This document shows, piece after piece, positions 26,701 through 33,844 of a stretch of DNA of 64,000 nt. Made by a program: the position numbers and the translations under genes. Location of the stretch: contig JAUWOY010000005.1 in NCBI GenBank assembly GCA_030611885.1, forward strand, positions 39,490 to 103,489, in the 5' to 3' direction. The notes under the pieces were generated by a model. It searched no databases. It was given only the letters and a program-made list of their open reading frames with translations, and was not told the origin of the DNA. This stretch comes from Chloroflexota bacterium. GTDB lineage: Bacteria; Chloroflexota; Anaerolineae; VGOG01. Position 1 is the first letter of the stretch; each line of letters opens with the position of its first letter.

Positions 26701-26880
26701 CGGGTGTTTCACTGCTTCCAGGAACTTGGACGTCAGGAGGTGCTGAGACATTCCGGCGCCATCGCCTCCTAAAAAGGGCGATTTCTCCACCAGGCAAACT
26801 TCCAGACCCGAATTGGCCAGGTCAAGGGCGGCCTGCACGCCAGCCGTGCTACCGCCCACGATCAACACCGCTTTGGTCAT
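23758..26880 (-). CDS. HdrA-GltD/NfnB-type multi-flavin iron-sulfur oxidoreductase
   Basis: 1,040 residues. Order: FAD motif LIVGGSTAGVQAALDLA (5-21), ferredoxin CTACGECVSVCP (about 107), GltD/DPD-type Fe-S region CKAACPAG...ICGRVCNHPCEDACRR (145-205), FAD motif VAIVGSGPAGLTAAHFL (246), NAD(P) motif VLVIGGGNVAIDSAM (374), Fe-S CISCGVCSECLECVKVC (about 610), HdrA-like RIGVFVCRCGGEIGDVVD (701), FAD VLVVGNGIAGAV (852), and two ferredoxin motifs (975-1025). A GltD-like module suggests NAD(P)H as a partner in bifurcation. Six low-complexity word insertions lie between domains without breaking the frame. Unlike the other HdrA in the window there is no Sec codon. Confidence 0.9.
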   Translation of the reverse strand: MTKAVLIVGGSTAGVQAALDLANSGLEVCLVEKSPFLGGDGAGMSQHLLTSKFLEAVKHPNIKLLTQAEVTPPLFSPPPLGGWKGGRGAFQVEVQQQPRYVDMAKCTACGECVSVCPVTVQADGETAIYKPDNAVPSIFAIEKRGPAPCKAACPAGIHVQGYVALIAQGKFAESLALIREAIPFPGICGRVCNHPCEDACRRSEHDQPIAIQYLKRFVADWEKSNLQSPISNIQPPISNLQYPTKVAIVGSGPAGLTAAHFLAREGHSITVFEALPVAGGMMAVGIPAYRLPRDILQCEIEAIEELGVEIRTNTAIGPNGDLSLDDLRRDYDAVFVAVGAHGSRRLNVEGEDLAGVLHGVDFLREVNLDREVTVGEKVLVIGGGNVAIDSAMVARRLGGQEVTILYRRSRQEMPANPWEIEEAEEEGIAFQFLTTPTRVLGQNGRVTGLECLRMELGEPDESGRRRPVPIPGSEFTVEADTVIVAIGQVLEVGSWKLEVGGWIAVDPLTLATDVPGVFAGGDAVTGPATVIEAIAAGKRAAESIGRYLRGENLAAGRALWPPDISDIEYYTPPIVEPGARVPMSKLPLAERGDFAEINLGFSEEEAVAEAERCISCGVCSECLECVKVCEPQAIDHNARGKRLSLDVGAVILADGRQQQGVYSVEPEDVLGASAVAARVMADLAAYRAFPPLPTFPSLPAPSRIGVFVCRCGGEIGDVVDVDAVVGEIRCLPGVVFASDIPFACHEEGAEAIQQAVVEVGLDRVVLAACSCCSLDQVCDSCTSQRVRCKLQTLNYELQTGFEFVNIREQCAWVHADEPAKATAKARSIVASAVAKVRQDETRARSVVPLDKSVLVVGNGIAGAVCADALTAQGFRVFRSEAPPLSVSGFLGDFTAVMPEPGGELRIGAIVLLPVDEFQYPISNFQYPISNLQSPISNPQVWGLATASRVAALLGKGWAVVEPTVAQVDPARCRACGTCEEICEFHAVRVRENGRGVLVAQVDEAACQGCGTCAAHCPSGAITAGYSTDRQIEVMLAELVR
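24070..24131. repeat. In-frame heptamer array (GGAGATT/GGATATT) in HdrA-GltD
   Basis: About eight heptamers. They translate as FQYPISNFQYPISNLQSPIS, a heptapeptide repeat (three 7-bp words equal seven codons), just before the C-terminal ferredoxin part. Confidence 0.9.
24485..24518. repeat. In-frame heptamer array (AGTTTGA words) in HdrA-GltD
   Basis: Translates as KLQTLNYELQTGF between CTSQRVR and the FVNIREQCAWVH motif. Confidence 0.75.
24776..24814. repeat. In-frame purine-rich array (GGGAAGGGAGGG words) in HdrA-GltD
   Basis: Encodes FPPLPTFPSLPAP immediately before the HdrA-like RIGVFVCRC motif. Less regular than the other arrays. Confidence 0.55.
25373..25415. repeat. In-frame heptamer array (CCAACTT words) in HdrA-GltD
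   Basis: Encodes VLEVGSWKLEVGGW between the AIGQ motif and the DPLTLATDVPGVFAGGD motif of the GltD-like domain. Confidence 0.85.
26151..26211. repeat. In-frame heptamer array (GGAGATT/GGATATT) in HdrA-GltD
   Basis: Encodes NLQSPISNIQPPISNLQYPT between the DPD-like Fe-S region and the VAIVGSGPAG FAD motif. Confidence 0.9.
26623..26667. repeat. In-frame C/G-run palindrome in HdrA-GltD
   Basis: CCCCCCCTTCC...CCCCCCC is followed by GGGGGGGGGG...GGGGGGG. It encodes LFSPPPLGGWKGGRGA before the first ferredoxin motif. Confidence 0.8.
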
Positions 26881-26908
26881 AGCGTCTCCACAATCCGCTT
26901 ATCCGCTG

Positions 26909-27451
26909 TCAATCCGCTGCGCTCCCATACTCGTACCCCTTCTCAAAAGCTTTCCGGTTCAACTCCTCGGTCCCTTTGGGAACTGAGGAAAGAACTGCTT
27001 CTCGCATGGCCTCCACGGAGACCACATCGGTCACAGCGGCGAAGAAGCCCAGCATGACGATGTTGGCCACGATCTTCCGCCCCAGCTCCTCGGCCAGGCG
27101 CGTGGCCGGGACTGAGAGGAGCTTCACCTCGCCAGTTGTCTCGCCCGTCTCCACCAGGTCCTGGTCAACGATGAGCAAGCCCCCCTCTCTCAAAGTTGGA
27201 GCATACTTATTGTAGGCCGCCTGCGACATCGCGACCAGAATGGATGGGGCAACAAGATGAGGGTAGTGAATGGGCTCGTCAGAGACGATCACTTGAGCGC
27301 CGCAAGCCCCGCCTCGCGCCTCAGGGCCATAGCTCTGGGTGAAAGTGGCCTGCTTCCCATCGTGAATGGCCGCCGCTTTACCTACGATGTAACCAGAGAG
27401 AATGATACCCTGACCTCCAAAGCCAGTCAAGCGGATCTCTGTTCGACTCAT
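26909..27451 (-). CDS. korC: 2-oxoacid:ferredoxin oxidoreductase gamma subunit
   Basis: ATG at 27451, with GGAGGAAT just upstream, gives 180 residues, the normal gamma-subunit size; the longer frame to 27661 runs into a repeat element. Signature GFGGQGIILSGYIVGKAAAI and QSYGPEARGGACGAQVIVSD. This subunit belongs to the CoA-dependent oxidative decarboxylation of 2-oxoglutarate (or another 2-oxoacid) coupled to ferredoxin reduction. It is the last kor gene and is followed after about 28 bp by hdrA-gltD, which suggests functional linkage between ferredoxin production and the Hdr complex. A 274-bp palindromic element separates it from korB. Confidence 0.9.
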   Translation of the reverse strand: MSRTEIRLTGFGGQGIILSGYIVGKAAAIHDGKQATFTQSYGPEARGGACGAQVIVSDEPIHYPHLVAPSILVAMSQAAYNKYAPTLREGGLLIVDQDLVETGETTGEVKLLSVPATRLAEELGRKIVANIVMLGFFAAVTDVVSVEAMREAVLSSVPKGTEELNRKAFEKGYEYGSAAD

Positions 27452-27464
27452 GATTCCTCCAAAG

Positions 27465-27738
27465 AACACTACATCGGATTGAGAAAGAAACGGATTTCTG
27501 GCTCTTCGAGGTTTAGTGTGGTGTTCCGGAGTCCAGAGCCATGGATCGGCGGAAAAACGCGGATGGTTCGACAAAGCCTGTCCTGAGCTTGGCAAAGGGC
27601 TCACCACAGGTTTGGACACTGTTGCTCCGTGCCTTTCCGTCCATTCGCGGCTCTGAGACAACGGTCCACCACACCAGCCGATGGAGAGCCGGATTTCTTT
27701 GCTCCTGATTCGTTACATTCTAAATCCGTTGTAGTGTT
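27465..27738. repeat. 274-bp nested palindromic element with AACACTAC ends
   Basis: Left end AACACTACATCGGATT, right end AATCCGTTGTAGTGTT; inside, GTGTGGTG pairs with CACCACAC and a CCTGAGCTTGGCAAAGGG segment occurs. It fills the korB-korC gap. No other gene is seen in 27452-27761. Confidence 0.85.
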
Positions 27739-27761
27739 GCGGCAAATGTAACATTGTCTGG

Positions 27762-28565
27762 CTATCCAATACTCTTAGCTAATGCGGCACTGCTAAAATC
27801 GAGAAAAGTGGGCTTCTCGATGTCCACAAACACTCCTTCGATGATCTCCCCATGCAGCCCGATATCAACTTCCTTGGGATCGAGGCCGTGTTTTATGACA
27901 CCCTGGTCATGGTAATATTGCATCTGGGCCAGGCCCGTGCGCTGCTTGTTCCAGCGTCCATATAAGGTGGGACAAGGGGAGATGACTTCCACAAAACTAA
28001 ACCCGCTTTTGCCCAGCGCTTCAAGGAGCGATTTCTCAAGCCGCCGCACGTGGAGGGCCGTCCAGCGGGCCACGTACACCGCACCACTGGCCGCAGCCAG
28101 GTAAGGAAGGTTGAAAGGGTGCTCGAAGCAGCCGTAGAGTGAAGTACTGGTTCTAGCCCCTACAGGTGTGGTCGGCCCTGCCTGCCCGCCGGTCATGCCG
28201 TAGTTGAAGTTGTTGATGCAAATAACCGTCATGTTGACGTTGCGGCGAGCAGCGTGGATGAGGTGATTGCCGCCGATGGCGATCAGGTCGCCGTCGCCGC
28301 TGAAGACCACCACTTTGAGCTCAGGATTGGCCAGCTTCAGCCCCGTGGCGAAGGGAATCGCTCGCCCGTGGGTGGTGTGGAAGGAATCCAACTTGACGTA
28401 GCCAGCCACCCGCCCCGTGCAGCCGATGCCGGAGACCACCGCCACCTTGTCCAAATCCAGCCCGGACTTCTGGAGGGCTTTGATAAAACAGGTCAAAGCC
28501 ACCCCGATGCCGCAACCCGGACACCAGATGTGGGGCAGCCGATCCTCTCGTAACAAATCGTCCAT
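27762..28565 (-). CDS. korB: 2-oxoacid:ferredoxin oxidoreductase beta subunit (TPP-binding)
   Basis: Starting at ATG 28565 gives 267 residues, as usual for OorB/KorB; the frame upstream of it is non-homologous and contains a word array. Motifs: WCPGCGIGVALTCFIKAL with the cluster/TPP-binding CPGCG, GIGCTGRV, HGRAIPFATGLKLANP, and the Mg-TPP motif GDGDLIAIGGNHLIHA...NFNYGMTGGQ. The beta subunit binds thiamine pyrophosphate and performs the decarboxylation. The 2-oxoglutarate assignment is favoured by sucCD nearby, but other 2-oxoacids cannot be excluded. Confidence 0.9.
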   Translation of the reverse strand: MDDLLREDRLPHIWCPGCGIGVALTCFIKALQKSGLDLDKVAVVSGIGCTGRVAGYVKLDSFHTTHGRAIPFATGLKLANPELKVVVFSGDGDLIAIGGNHLIHAARRNVNMTVICINNFNYGMTGGQAGPTTPVGARTSTSLYGCFEHPFNLPYLAAASGAVYVARWTALHVRRLEKSLLEALGKSGFSFVEVISPCPTLYGRWNKQRTGLAQMQYYHDQGVIKHGLDPKEVDIGLHGEIIEGVFVDIEKPTFLDFSSAALAKSIG

Positions 28566-28577
28566 AGGGTGACTGTC

Positions 28578-28610
28578 GGGTTTCGAGTTTCGAGTTTCGA
28601 GTTTTGGGTT
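28578..28610. repeat. Heptamer array (GTTTCGA words) in the korA-korB gap
   Basis: GGGTTTCGAGTTTCGAGTTT and one further word, beginning at the korA stop and ending just before korB. Confidence 0.8.
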
Positions 28611-29761
28611 CACTGTACTGCCCTCCTGATCGCCTCCAGCACCTTCTCCGGATCGTGAATGTCGCCGCCGGCGTGGCCAACCAGGATTACCTCGGCCTGG
28701 CCAGCAGCGCAACGCTCCACTTCCAGGACGATCTGGCCATAGTTCAGCTCTGGTACCACGAAAGCCTTCACCCTCCCAGCCAACTGCCTGATCCGTTCTT
28801 CGGCAAAGGGCCAGACCGTGATCAACCGCAAAGTGCCCACCTTTATGCCTTCCTTCCGGGCCAACTCCACCGGCCAGAGGGCTGTGCGGGCGGAGATGCC
28901 GTAGGAGCAAACCACCACCTCAGCGTCCTCTAGGCCATTCTCTTCAAGTTGGATTATGTCGTCCTTGTTCCTTCTGATCTTCTCGACCAGGCGGTTGATC
29001 AATATCTCCTGGGTTTCGGCATCCATGCCAGGGTAGCCACGCTCGTCGTGGGTAAGCCCTGTTATGTGGAAGCGGTAACCTTCGCCAGCGTTAGCCATAG
29101 GGGGCACGAGGTCGTCGTCAGCCTTATAGGGTAGGTATTCATCGGGGGGGACAGTGGGCTTGCGGCGCGAGACGGTTTCGATCTCCTCTGGCGGGGGGAT
29201 GACCACTCTCTCCGTCATGTGCCCCACTTCAGCGTCGGTCATGACCAGCACCGGGGTGCGGTATTTCTCAGAGAGGTTGAAGGCGCGGATGGTCAGGTCA
29301 AAAAGCTCTTGAGGGGAACTGGGGGCCAGGGCGATGATCTCATAGGGGCCGTGCGAGCCCCAGCGAGCTTGCATCATATCGCCCTGCGCCGCCAGAGTAG
29401 GCAGCCCCGTGGAGGGGCCGCCTCGCTGAACATTGACCAGCACACAAGGGGTCTCGGTCATGATCCCCAGGCCCAGGTTCTCCATCATCAAACTGAAACC
29501 AGGGCCGGAGGTGGCAGTCATGGCCTTGACCCCGCCCCACGAAGCTCCCAGCACGGTGACCATGGAGGCCAGTTCGTCCTCCATCTGGATATAGGTACCC
29601 CCTATCTGGGGCATTCGCTCAGACATGCGTTCGGCGATCTCTGTGGCTGGAGTTATGGGGTAGCCAGCAAAGAAACGGCACCCGGCGGAGATCGCACCCT
29701 CGGCGCAGGCGACATCGCCCATCATGAAGAATTCACCAGTCAGAATCCCATCTCCACTCAC
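28610..29761 (-). CDS. korA: 2-oxoacid:ferredoxin oxidoreductase alpha subunit
   Basis: 383 residues. [22 protein letters not shown] near the N-terminus, [19 protein letters not shown], and the [20 protein letters not shown] motif identify the pyrimidine-binding (pyr) domain of the alpha subunit; [20 protein letters not shown] is also diagnostic, and the C-terminal part ([18 protein letters not shown]) is the domain-II region. It pairs with KorB to form the TPP-dependent active site. Its ATG overlaps the ferredoxin stop (ATGA), so korD-korA are translationally coupled. Confidence 0.92.
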   Translation of the reverse strand: MSGDGILTGEFFMMGDVACAEGAISAGCRFFAGYPITPATEIAERMSERMPQIGGTYIQMEDELASMVTVLGASWGGVKAMTATSGPGFSLMMENLGLGIMTETPCVLVNVQRGGPSTGLPTLAAQGDMMQARWGSHGPYEIIALAPSSPQELFDLTIRAFNLSEKYRTPVLVMTDAEVGHMTERVVIPPPEEIETVSRRKPTVPPDEYLPYKADDDLVPPMANAGEGYRFHITGLTHDERGYPGMDAETQEILINRLVEKIRRNKDDIIQLEENGLEDAEVVVCSYGISARTALWPVELARKEGIKVGTLRLITVWPFAEERIRQLAGRVKAFVVPELNYGQIVLEVERCAAGQAEVILVGHAGGDIHDPEKVLEAIRRAVQ

Positions 29762-30030
29762 GGTACCGGCACCTCCTCTTTCCCATCCAAATAAATGGCA
29801 AACTCAGGACAAAGCATCTCGCAGAGACCGCAGTTGGCACAGGCGTCCTCATCTTTGACGCGAGGCGGGTGGTAGCCCTTGGCGTTGAACTCCTCAGACA
29901 TCTCTAGCACATGGCATGGACAGTATTCCACGCAGAAACCGCAACCTTTGCATCGTTCCTTCAAGATGTGGATTCGACCACGAGGGATCTTCACGCGCTC
30001 GATATCCAGCGGCTTTCGCCAATACTTCAC
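29758..30030 (-). CDS. korD: 2-oxoacid:ferredoxin oxidoreductase delta subunit (2[4Fe-4S] ferredoxin)
   Basis: 90 residues with two cluster motifs, [18 protein letters not shown] and [16 protein letters not shown]. This is the electron-transfer subunit that accepts electrons from the KorAB centre. It is the first gene of the kor-hdr series; GGGAGGGTGA lies just before the ATG. The leader upstream holds a hairpin (30064-30116), a terminator-like stem and a promoter. Confidence 0.9.
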   Translation of the reverse strand: MKYWRKPLDIERVKIPRGRIHILKERCKGCGFCVEYCPCHVLEMSEEFNAKGYHPPRVKDEDACANCGLCEMLCPEFAIYLDGKEEVPVP

Positions 30031-30063
30031 TTCACCCTCCCAGTATCAGTAGATCCAAATTCT

Positions 30064-30116
30064 GAGCAGAGTGGGCTCCCACGCCCGCGAACCGGCGGCA
30101 TGGGAGCCGCCTCTGC
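30064..30116 (-). promoter_or_regulatory. Long hairpin in the korD leader
   Basis: AGCAGAG...GGCTCCCA pairs with TGGGAGCC...CTCTGCT around a GC-rich loop. It could be a repeat element or an RNA structure affecting korD expression. Confidence 0.6.
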
Positions 30117-30157
30117 TAGAAATTCACCTTCCCGTTATCTTTCCTGCCTACTGAGCG

Positions 30158-30192
30158 AACAAAAGCGGGGGAGCCTCGGAGTTCATCCCCCG
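30158..30192 (-). terminator. Terminator after sucD or attenuator in the kor leader
   Basis: - strand stem GCGGGGGA / TCCCCCGC followed by TTTTGTT. It lies downstream of sucD and also downstream of the candidate kor promoter. Confidence 0.7.
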
Positions 30193-30250
30193 CCAAACTC
30201 GCCGTCTGTCCCTTCAGAAAGCTGTGACATTTTTCTCACCCCGGCGCAGA

Positions 30251-30279
30251 AGTATAACACCCTCCTATGATTTTGTCAA
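30251..30279 (-). promoter_or_regulatory. Sigma-70-type promoter for the kor-hdr gene series
   Basis: TTGACA (30279-30274) and TATACT (30256-30251), 17 bp apart on the - strand. The -35 box overlaps the sucD stop region. Confidence 0.75.
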
Positions 30280-31136
30280 GGAAGCAATAGGTCCGGTATC
30301 TCGCCGGGGTAGCAGGCTACCTTCACGCCGACCGCTTCCAGGGCCGCGACCTTCTCCGCCGCCGTGCCCGTGCCGCCCTGGATGATGGCTCCGGCGTGGC
30401 CCATGCGTTTGCCCGGCGGGGCGGTTCTTCCCGCGATGAAGGCCACCACTGGCTTCGTCATTTTGCTGGCTATGAAATCAGCCGCCCGCTCCTCGTCCGT
30501 GCCTCCTATCTCGCCGATGAGCACCACTTTTTCAGTGGCCGCGTCCTCCTCAAACAGCGTCAGAATATCTATGAAATCGGAGCCGAGAATGGGGTCGCCG
30601 CCGATGCCCACGCAGGTGGACTGGCCCAGGCCATGCGCGGTCAGGTCATAAACCACTTCGTAGGTCAAAGTGCCGCTGCGGGAGACCACCCCCACCGCCC
30701 CCGGCTTTGTGATGTGTCCAGGTATGATGCCCACCTTGGCCTGGCCGGGGGTGATCAGGCCGGGGCAGTTGGGACCGATCAGGCGCGCTCCCCGCTGATC
30801 CAGATATGCCTTCACCTTTATCATATCCAGGGTCGGTATCCCCTCGGTGATGCAGACGATGAGGGAGATGCCCGCGTCGGCGGCCTCGTAGATGGCGTCT
30901 GGGGCGAAGCGGGCCGGCACGTAGATGATGGACGTGTTGGCCCCGGTCGTCTCCACAGCCTCTTTGACTGTATTGAAGACAGGCACGCCGACCACTTCCA
31001 TCCCGCCCTTGCCCGGCGTCACTCCGGCCACCACCTTGGTGCCGTAGTCCAGCATCTGGCGAGTGTGAAACTCGCCCTCGCGACCGGTGATGCCCTGGAC
31101 CAGGAGACGGGTGTTCTTATCAATTAAAATGCTCAT
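30276..31136 (-). CDS. sucD: Succinyl-CoA ligase, alpha subunit
   Basis: 286 residues, full length. CoA-binding [46 protein letters not shown], and the phosphohistidine loop [10 protein letters not shown] (active His). With SucC it interconverts succinyl-CoA and succinate with ATP or GTP formation. Together with the neighbouring ferredoxin-dependent 2-oxoacid oxidoreductase it fits an oxidative or reductive TCA segment. It is separated from sucC by a HIT gene and a toxin-antitoxin pair, whereas the two subunit genes are normally adjacent. Confidence 0.95.
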   Translation of the reverse strand: MSILIDKNTRLLVQGITGREGEFHTRQMLDYGTKVVAGVTPGKGGMEVVGVPVFNTVKEAVETTGANTSIIYVPARFAPDAIYEAADAGISLIVCITEGIPTLDMIKVKAYLDQRGARLIGPNCPGLITPGQAKVGIIPGHITKPGAVGVVSRSGTLTYEVVYDLTAHGLGQSTCVGIGGDPILGSDFIDILTLFEEDAATEKVVLIGEIGGTDEERAADFIASKMTKPVVAFIAGRTAPPGKRMGHAGAIIQGGTGTAAEKVAALEAVGVKVACYPGEIPDLLLP

Positions 31137-31175
31137 GTAGAGCCCCCCTACTAAAGTTGATGGTTTCTCAGCGAA

Positions 31176-31445
31176 CTATCGCCTTCGATAAATATCTTTC
31201 TCCTTGCGGGTTATCTCGTACACCTCTACCGCTTTTGCCTCATCATCAACTCTGTACAATACGCGGTAATCCCTGCGCACCACAATTCGCCAGCAATCCT
31301 TTGCGCCTCTGATCTTTCTACAGCCTCGCGGTCGAGGGTCATCCTTCAAGGCGAGAAGAGCTTTGTCTATGCTCCTTGCTACATCACGAGGGAAGCGAAC
31401 AAGTTTCTCCGCGATACGCTCGTCAACGAAAACCTCGTATTTCAC
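31176..31445 (-). CDS. RelE/ParE-family toxin
   Basis: 89 residues. KYEVFVDERIAEKLVRFPRD, DPRPRGCRKIRG, and the C-terminal WRIVVRRDYRVLYRVDDE followed by VEVYEITRKEKDIYRR are the usual pattern of RelE-type mRNA interferases, which cleave mRNA on the ribosome. Its ATG overlaps the antitoxin stop (ATGA), the normal antitoxin-first arrangement. The pair lies between the HIT gene and sucD, so it either rides on their transcript or was inserted there. Confidence 0.88.
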   Translation of the reverse strand: MKYEVFVDERIAEKLVRFPRDVARSIDKALLALKDDPRPRGCRKIRGAKDCWRIVVRRDYRVLYRVDDEAKAVEVYEITRKEKDIYRRR

Positions 31446-31666
31446 TCTAAAATCCCCTTGGCTACTAAACGTGCCCTAACTTCGTCATAAGAGAGAAGCC
31501 TTTCTGAAGTTTCCATCGCTCTTTTCAGAGCGACGGCATCCTCCAAATCCTCTATTAGATCCATTATCTCCCTGTATCTAGAAACAGGCATGACGATAAG
31601 CTCTTGATCGCCGTAGCTCTCTAGCAAGGCCTTAACGTTTGTAACCACCGCGCCTGAAGTCTCCAT
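31442..31666 (-). CDS. Phd/YefM-like antitoxin
   Basis: 74 residues, an acidic and helical protein with LIVMPVSRYREIMDLIEDLED, the pattern of Phd/YefM antitoxins that bind operator DNA and neutralise RelE-type toxins. GGAGGGTAATT precedes the ATG. It is the partner of the downstream RelE-like toxin. Confidence 0.8.
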   Translation of the reverse strand: METSGAVVTNVKALLESYGDQELIVMPVSRYREIMDLIEDLEDAVALKRAMETSERLLSYDEVRARLVAKGILE

Positions 31667-31702
31667 AATTACCCTCCTACCTAAAGCCTGGGGTCGGAAG
31701 TC

Positions 31703-32119
31703 TTATTCTTTCGCCACCCCGCGCCTTATCTTGGCTGCCGCCTCCTCAATGGGCATGGTTCTTCTCACCTCCGGTGGCCGGGCCAGGCGAAGCCCATCGT
31801 CGTACCAGCGCGGGATGACGTGGATGTGGAAGTGGAAGATCTCTTGACTCGCTGCACGTTCGTTGCTCTGGACCAGGTTCATCCCGTCGGGCTGCAGCGC
31901 CTTCTTGATCGCCCTGGCCACCCGCACTGTCGTCTTCATCACCGCTGCTGCCGTCTCCCCGTCCAGCTCGTAAATGTCGCGCACGTGCCGCTTGGGGATG
32001 ACCAGGGTGTGGCCGGGATTGGCCGGATTGATGTCCATAAAAGCCAGCGTCTCCCCGTCCTCGAAGACCACCTCGGCGGGAGCCCGGCCCTCAACGATGT
32101 CGCAGAAGATACACTCCAC
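31703..32119 (-). CDS. HIT family nucleotide-binding hydrolase
   Basis: 138 residues. N-terminal CIFCDIVEGRAPAEVVFEDG, HTLVIPKRHVRDIYEL, and the catalytic histidine triad EIFHFHIHVIPRW. HIT proteins hydrolyse or transfer nucleoside phosphoramidates and dinucleoside polyphosphates. The gene lies just after sucC with a heptamer array in the gap. C-terminal extension after the triad (about 35 residues) is common in the HinT group. Confidence 0.93.
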   Translation of the reverse strand: MECIFCDIVEGRAPAEVVFEDGETLAFMDINPANPGHTLVIPKRHVRDIYELDGETAAAVMKTTVRVARAIKKALQPDGMNLVQSNERAASQEIFHFHIHVIPRWYDDGLRLARPPEVRRTMPIEEAAAKIRRGVAKE

Positions 32120-32127
32120 TATCGCTC

Positions 32128-32170
32128 ATCCTTTGGATTTTGGATTTTGGACTTTGAACTTTGGATTTTG
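32128..32170. repeat. Heptamer array (GGATTTT/GGACTTT words) between sucC and HIT genes
   Basis: GGATTTTGGATTTT, GGACTTT, GAACTTT, GGATTTT in 7-bp register; it fills nearly the whole gap. Confidence 0.85.
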
Positions 32171-32173
32171 CAG

Positions 32174-33322
32174 TTATGTCCGCGCTCCATAGGCAGACGC
32201 AGCCGCCACCGCCTTTTGCGCTGCCTCCTCCAAAGTAGCAGCGGTTATCATCTTGGCTTCAGCCAGGATTGCCCTGCCTTCCTCCTCGTTGGTGCCCACC
32301 AGACGGGCGACCATGGGAATATCAGTGGGAATCTCTTCGAGGGCGGCCAAAATCCCCCGCGCTACCTCGTCGCAGCGGGTGATGCCGCCAAAGATGTTGA
32401 ACAGCACGGCCCGGACGTTTTCGTCCGAGAGGATGAGGCGCAAGGCGGCCGCCACCTTATCGGCTTTGGCCCCGCCGCCGATGTCCAGGAAGTTGGCCGG
32501 CGCGCCGCCGTAGAGCTTGGTGAGGTCCATGGTGGCCATAGCTAGCCCGGCCCCGTTGACCATGCAGCCGATGGTCCCATCGAGCTGGACGTAGCTGATG
32601 CCGTAGCCCCGCGCCTCGCGCTCCGCTGGCGTCTCCTCCTCCAGGTCGCGCATCTCGGCCAGCTCCGGGTGGCGGAAGAGGGCGTTGTCGTCCAAAAGCA
32701 TCTTGGCATCTACGGCCAGCAGCGTCCTGCCACCAGTGACGACCAGAGGATTGATCTCGGCCAGAGAGGCATCGCTCTTTGTGAAAGCAATATATAGCTC
32801 TTTGGCCACCTTCAGGAAGCCCCGTATCAAATCGCCGTCCAGGCCGATTCCGTAGGCCACTTCTCGGACCTGGTAGCCCTGCAGGCCCAGGAAGGGATCA
32901 ACAGTGACCTTGATGATCTTCTCTGGAGCCCGGCGGGCCACCTCTTCGATCTCTATCCCGCCCTCGGACGAGGCCATCATCACCGGCCTCTTGGCCGCGC
33001 GGTCAATGACTATGCCCAGGTAGATTTCGCTGGCAATGTCGGCCGCCCCCTCGACGAGCACGCTCCTGACGGGCAACCCCTTCAAATTCATGGCCAGGAT
33101 TTGAGCAGCCACGGTCTCTGCTTCCTCAGGCGTCTCGGCCAACTTGATGCCCCCCGCCTTTCCCCGGCCACCTACCAGCACCTGGGCCTTTACGACCACC
33201 GACTTGCCCAGTCGCTCGGCGATCTCCCGTGCCTGTTGGGGAGTGGTAGCTATTCCGCCCTCCGGGACAGGTACGCCGTACTGGGCGAAAATGCGCTTAG
33301 ACTGATATTCCTGAAGTTTCAA
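32174..33322 (-). CDS. sucC: Succinyl-CoA ligase, beta subunit (ADP/GDP-forming)
   Basis: 382 residues. [23 protein letters not shown]-grasp motifs [17 protein letters not shown] and [17 protein letters not shown], and C-terminal [18 protein letters not shown] with [17 protein letters not shown]. It begins with TTG after GAGGAGG. It forms the nucleotide-binding half of the enzyme with SucD. First gene of the sucC-HIT-TA-sucD unit, with a promoter at 33375-33402. Confidence 0.95.
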   Translation of the reverse strand: MKLQEYQSKRIFAQYGVPVPEGGIATTPQQAREIAERLGKSVVVKAQVLVGGRGKAGGIKLAETPEEAETVAAQILAMNLKGLPVRSVLVEGAADIASEIYLGIVIDRAAKRPVMMASSEGGIEIEEVARRAPEKIIKVTVDPFLGLQGYQVREVAYGIGLDGDLIRGFLKVAKELYIAFTKSDASLAEINPLVVTGGRTLLAVDAKMLLDDNALFRHPELAEMRDLEEETPAEREARGYGISYVQLDGTIGCMVNGAGLAMATMDLTKLYGGAPANFLDIGGGAKADKVAAALRLILSDENVRAVLFNIFGGITRCDEVARGILAALEEIPTDIPMVARLVGTNEEEGRAILAEAKMITAATLEEAAQKAVAAASAYGART

Positions 33323-33374
33323 CGGTCCTCCTCAAAATAAAGCCCCGCCACCGGCAGGACCCAAGATGGAGCTA

Positions 33375-33402
33375 ATTATACCACAATCGCCAGATTTTTC
33401 AA
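33375..33402 (-). promoter_or_regulatory. Promoter of the sucC unit
   Basis: TTGAAA and TATAAT with 16-bp spacing and a TGG extended -10; it overlaps the end of the upstream gene. Confidence 0.65.
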
Positions 33403-33819
33403 ACTGACCGCCTTATCCACTCTGACTCCACATCGCAACCGCGTGCTCACGGCCGACGACGAGATGAGGTACACCACTATGCGATAGGTTCCCTCTTCCC
33501 CCTCAATGATCGCGGAAGGTGCCAGGATTTGGGGGTAGAATTGACGGATCAAGCGGGATAACTCATCAATGGATTGGGCAGGACGGTGTGCCCGCAACTT
33601 GCGGCCCAGCGCTGTCAGTGTCTGCCTTACCGACCGAACTTGCGGCACACCTTTACAAAAGGCCAGCCACAGACAAAACAGGCTCACAGCGTAGAACAGT
33701 ACCGCTGTGTCGTAATACCTTCGGTCGTGATACAGCCTCCATGAGCTGCATAGGGATAAGGCAATGGACACAGCAAACAGAAGCACTCTGACTGCTATCA
33801 TTAACCGCCGTTTCGTCAT
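33376..33819 (-). CDS. Small membrane protein of unknown function
   Basis: 147 residues with two N-terminal TM helices (about 8-25 and 38-55) and a cytoplasmic or external domain containing SIDELSRLIRQFYPQILAPS and a beta-rich end. Family not recognised. It follows the large GT-C gene with a 25-bp gap and has an AAGGGGAAGG-like binding site, so it is likely cotranscribed with it. Confidence 0.6.
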   Translation of the reverse strand: MTKRRLMIAVRVLLFAVSIALSLCSSWRLYHDRRYYDTAVLFYAVSLFCLWLAFCKGVPQVRSVRQTLTALGRKLRAHRPAQSIDELSRLIRQFYPQILAPSAIIEGEEGTYRIVVYLISSSAVSTRLRCGVRVDKAVSLKNLAIVV

Positions 33820-33844
33820 GCCTTCCCCTTGCTATTGTACAGTC

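Noticed and set aside
27452..27661. N-terminal extension of KorC and of KorB (frames open to 27661 and 28910)
   Set aside because: The extended parts are encoded by repeat elements or antisense sequence; internal ATGs match the family starts, and that of korC has a GGAGG site.
30031..30250. T-box or other known riboswitch before korD
   Set aside because: The conserved T-box antiterminator sequence and other riboswitch cores I know are not present; only hairpins and a promoter are visible.
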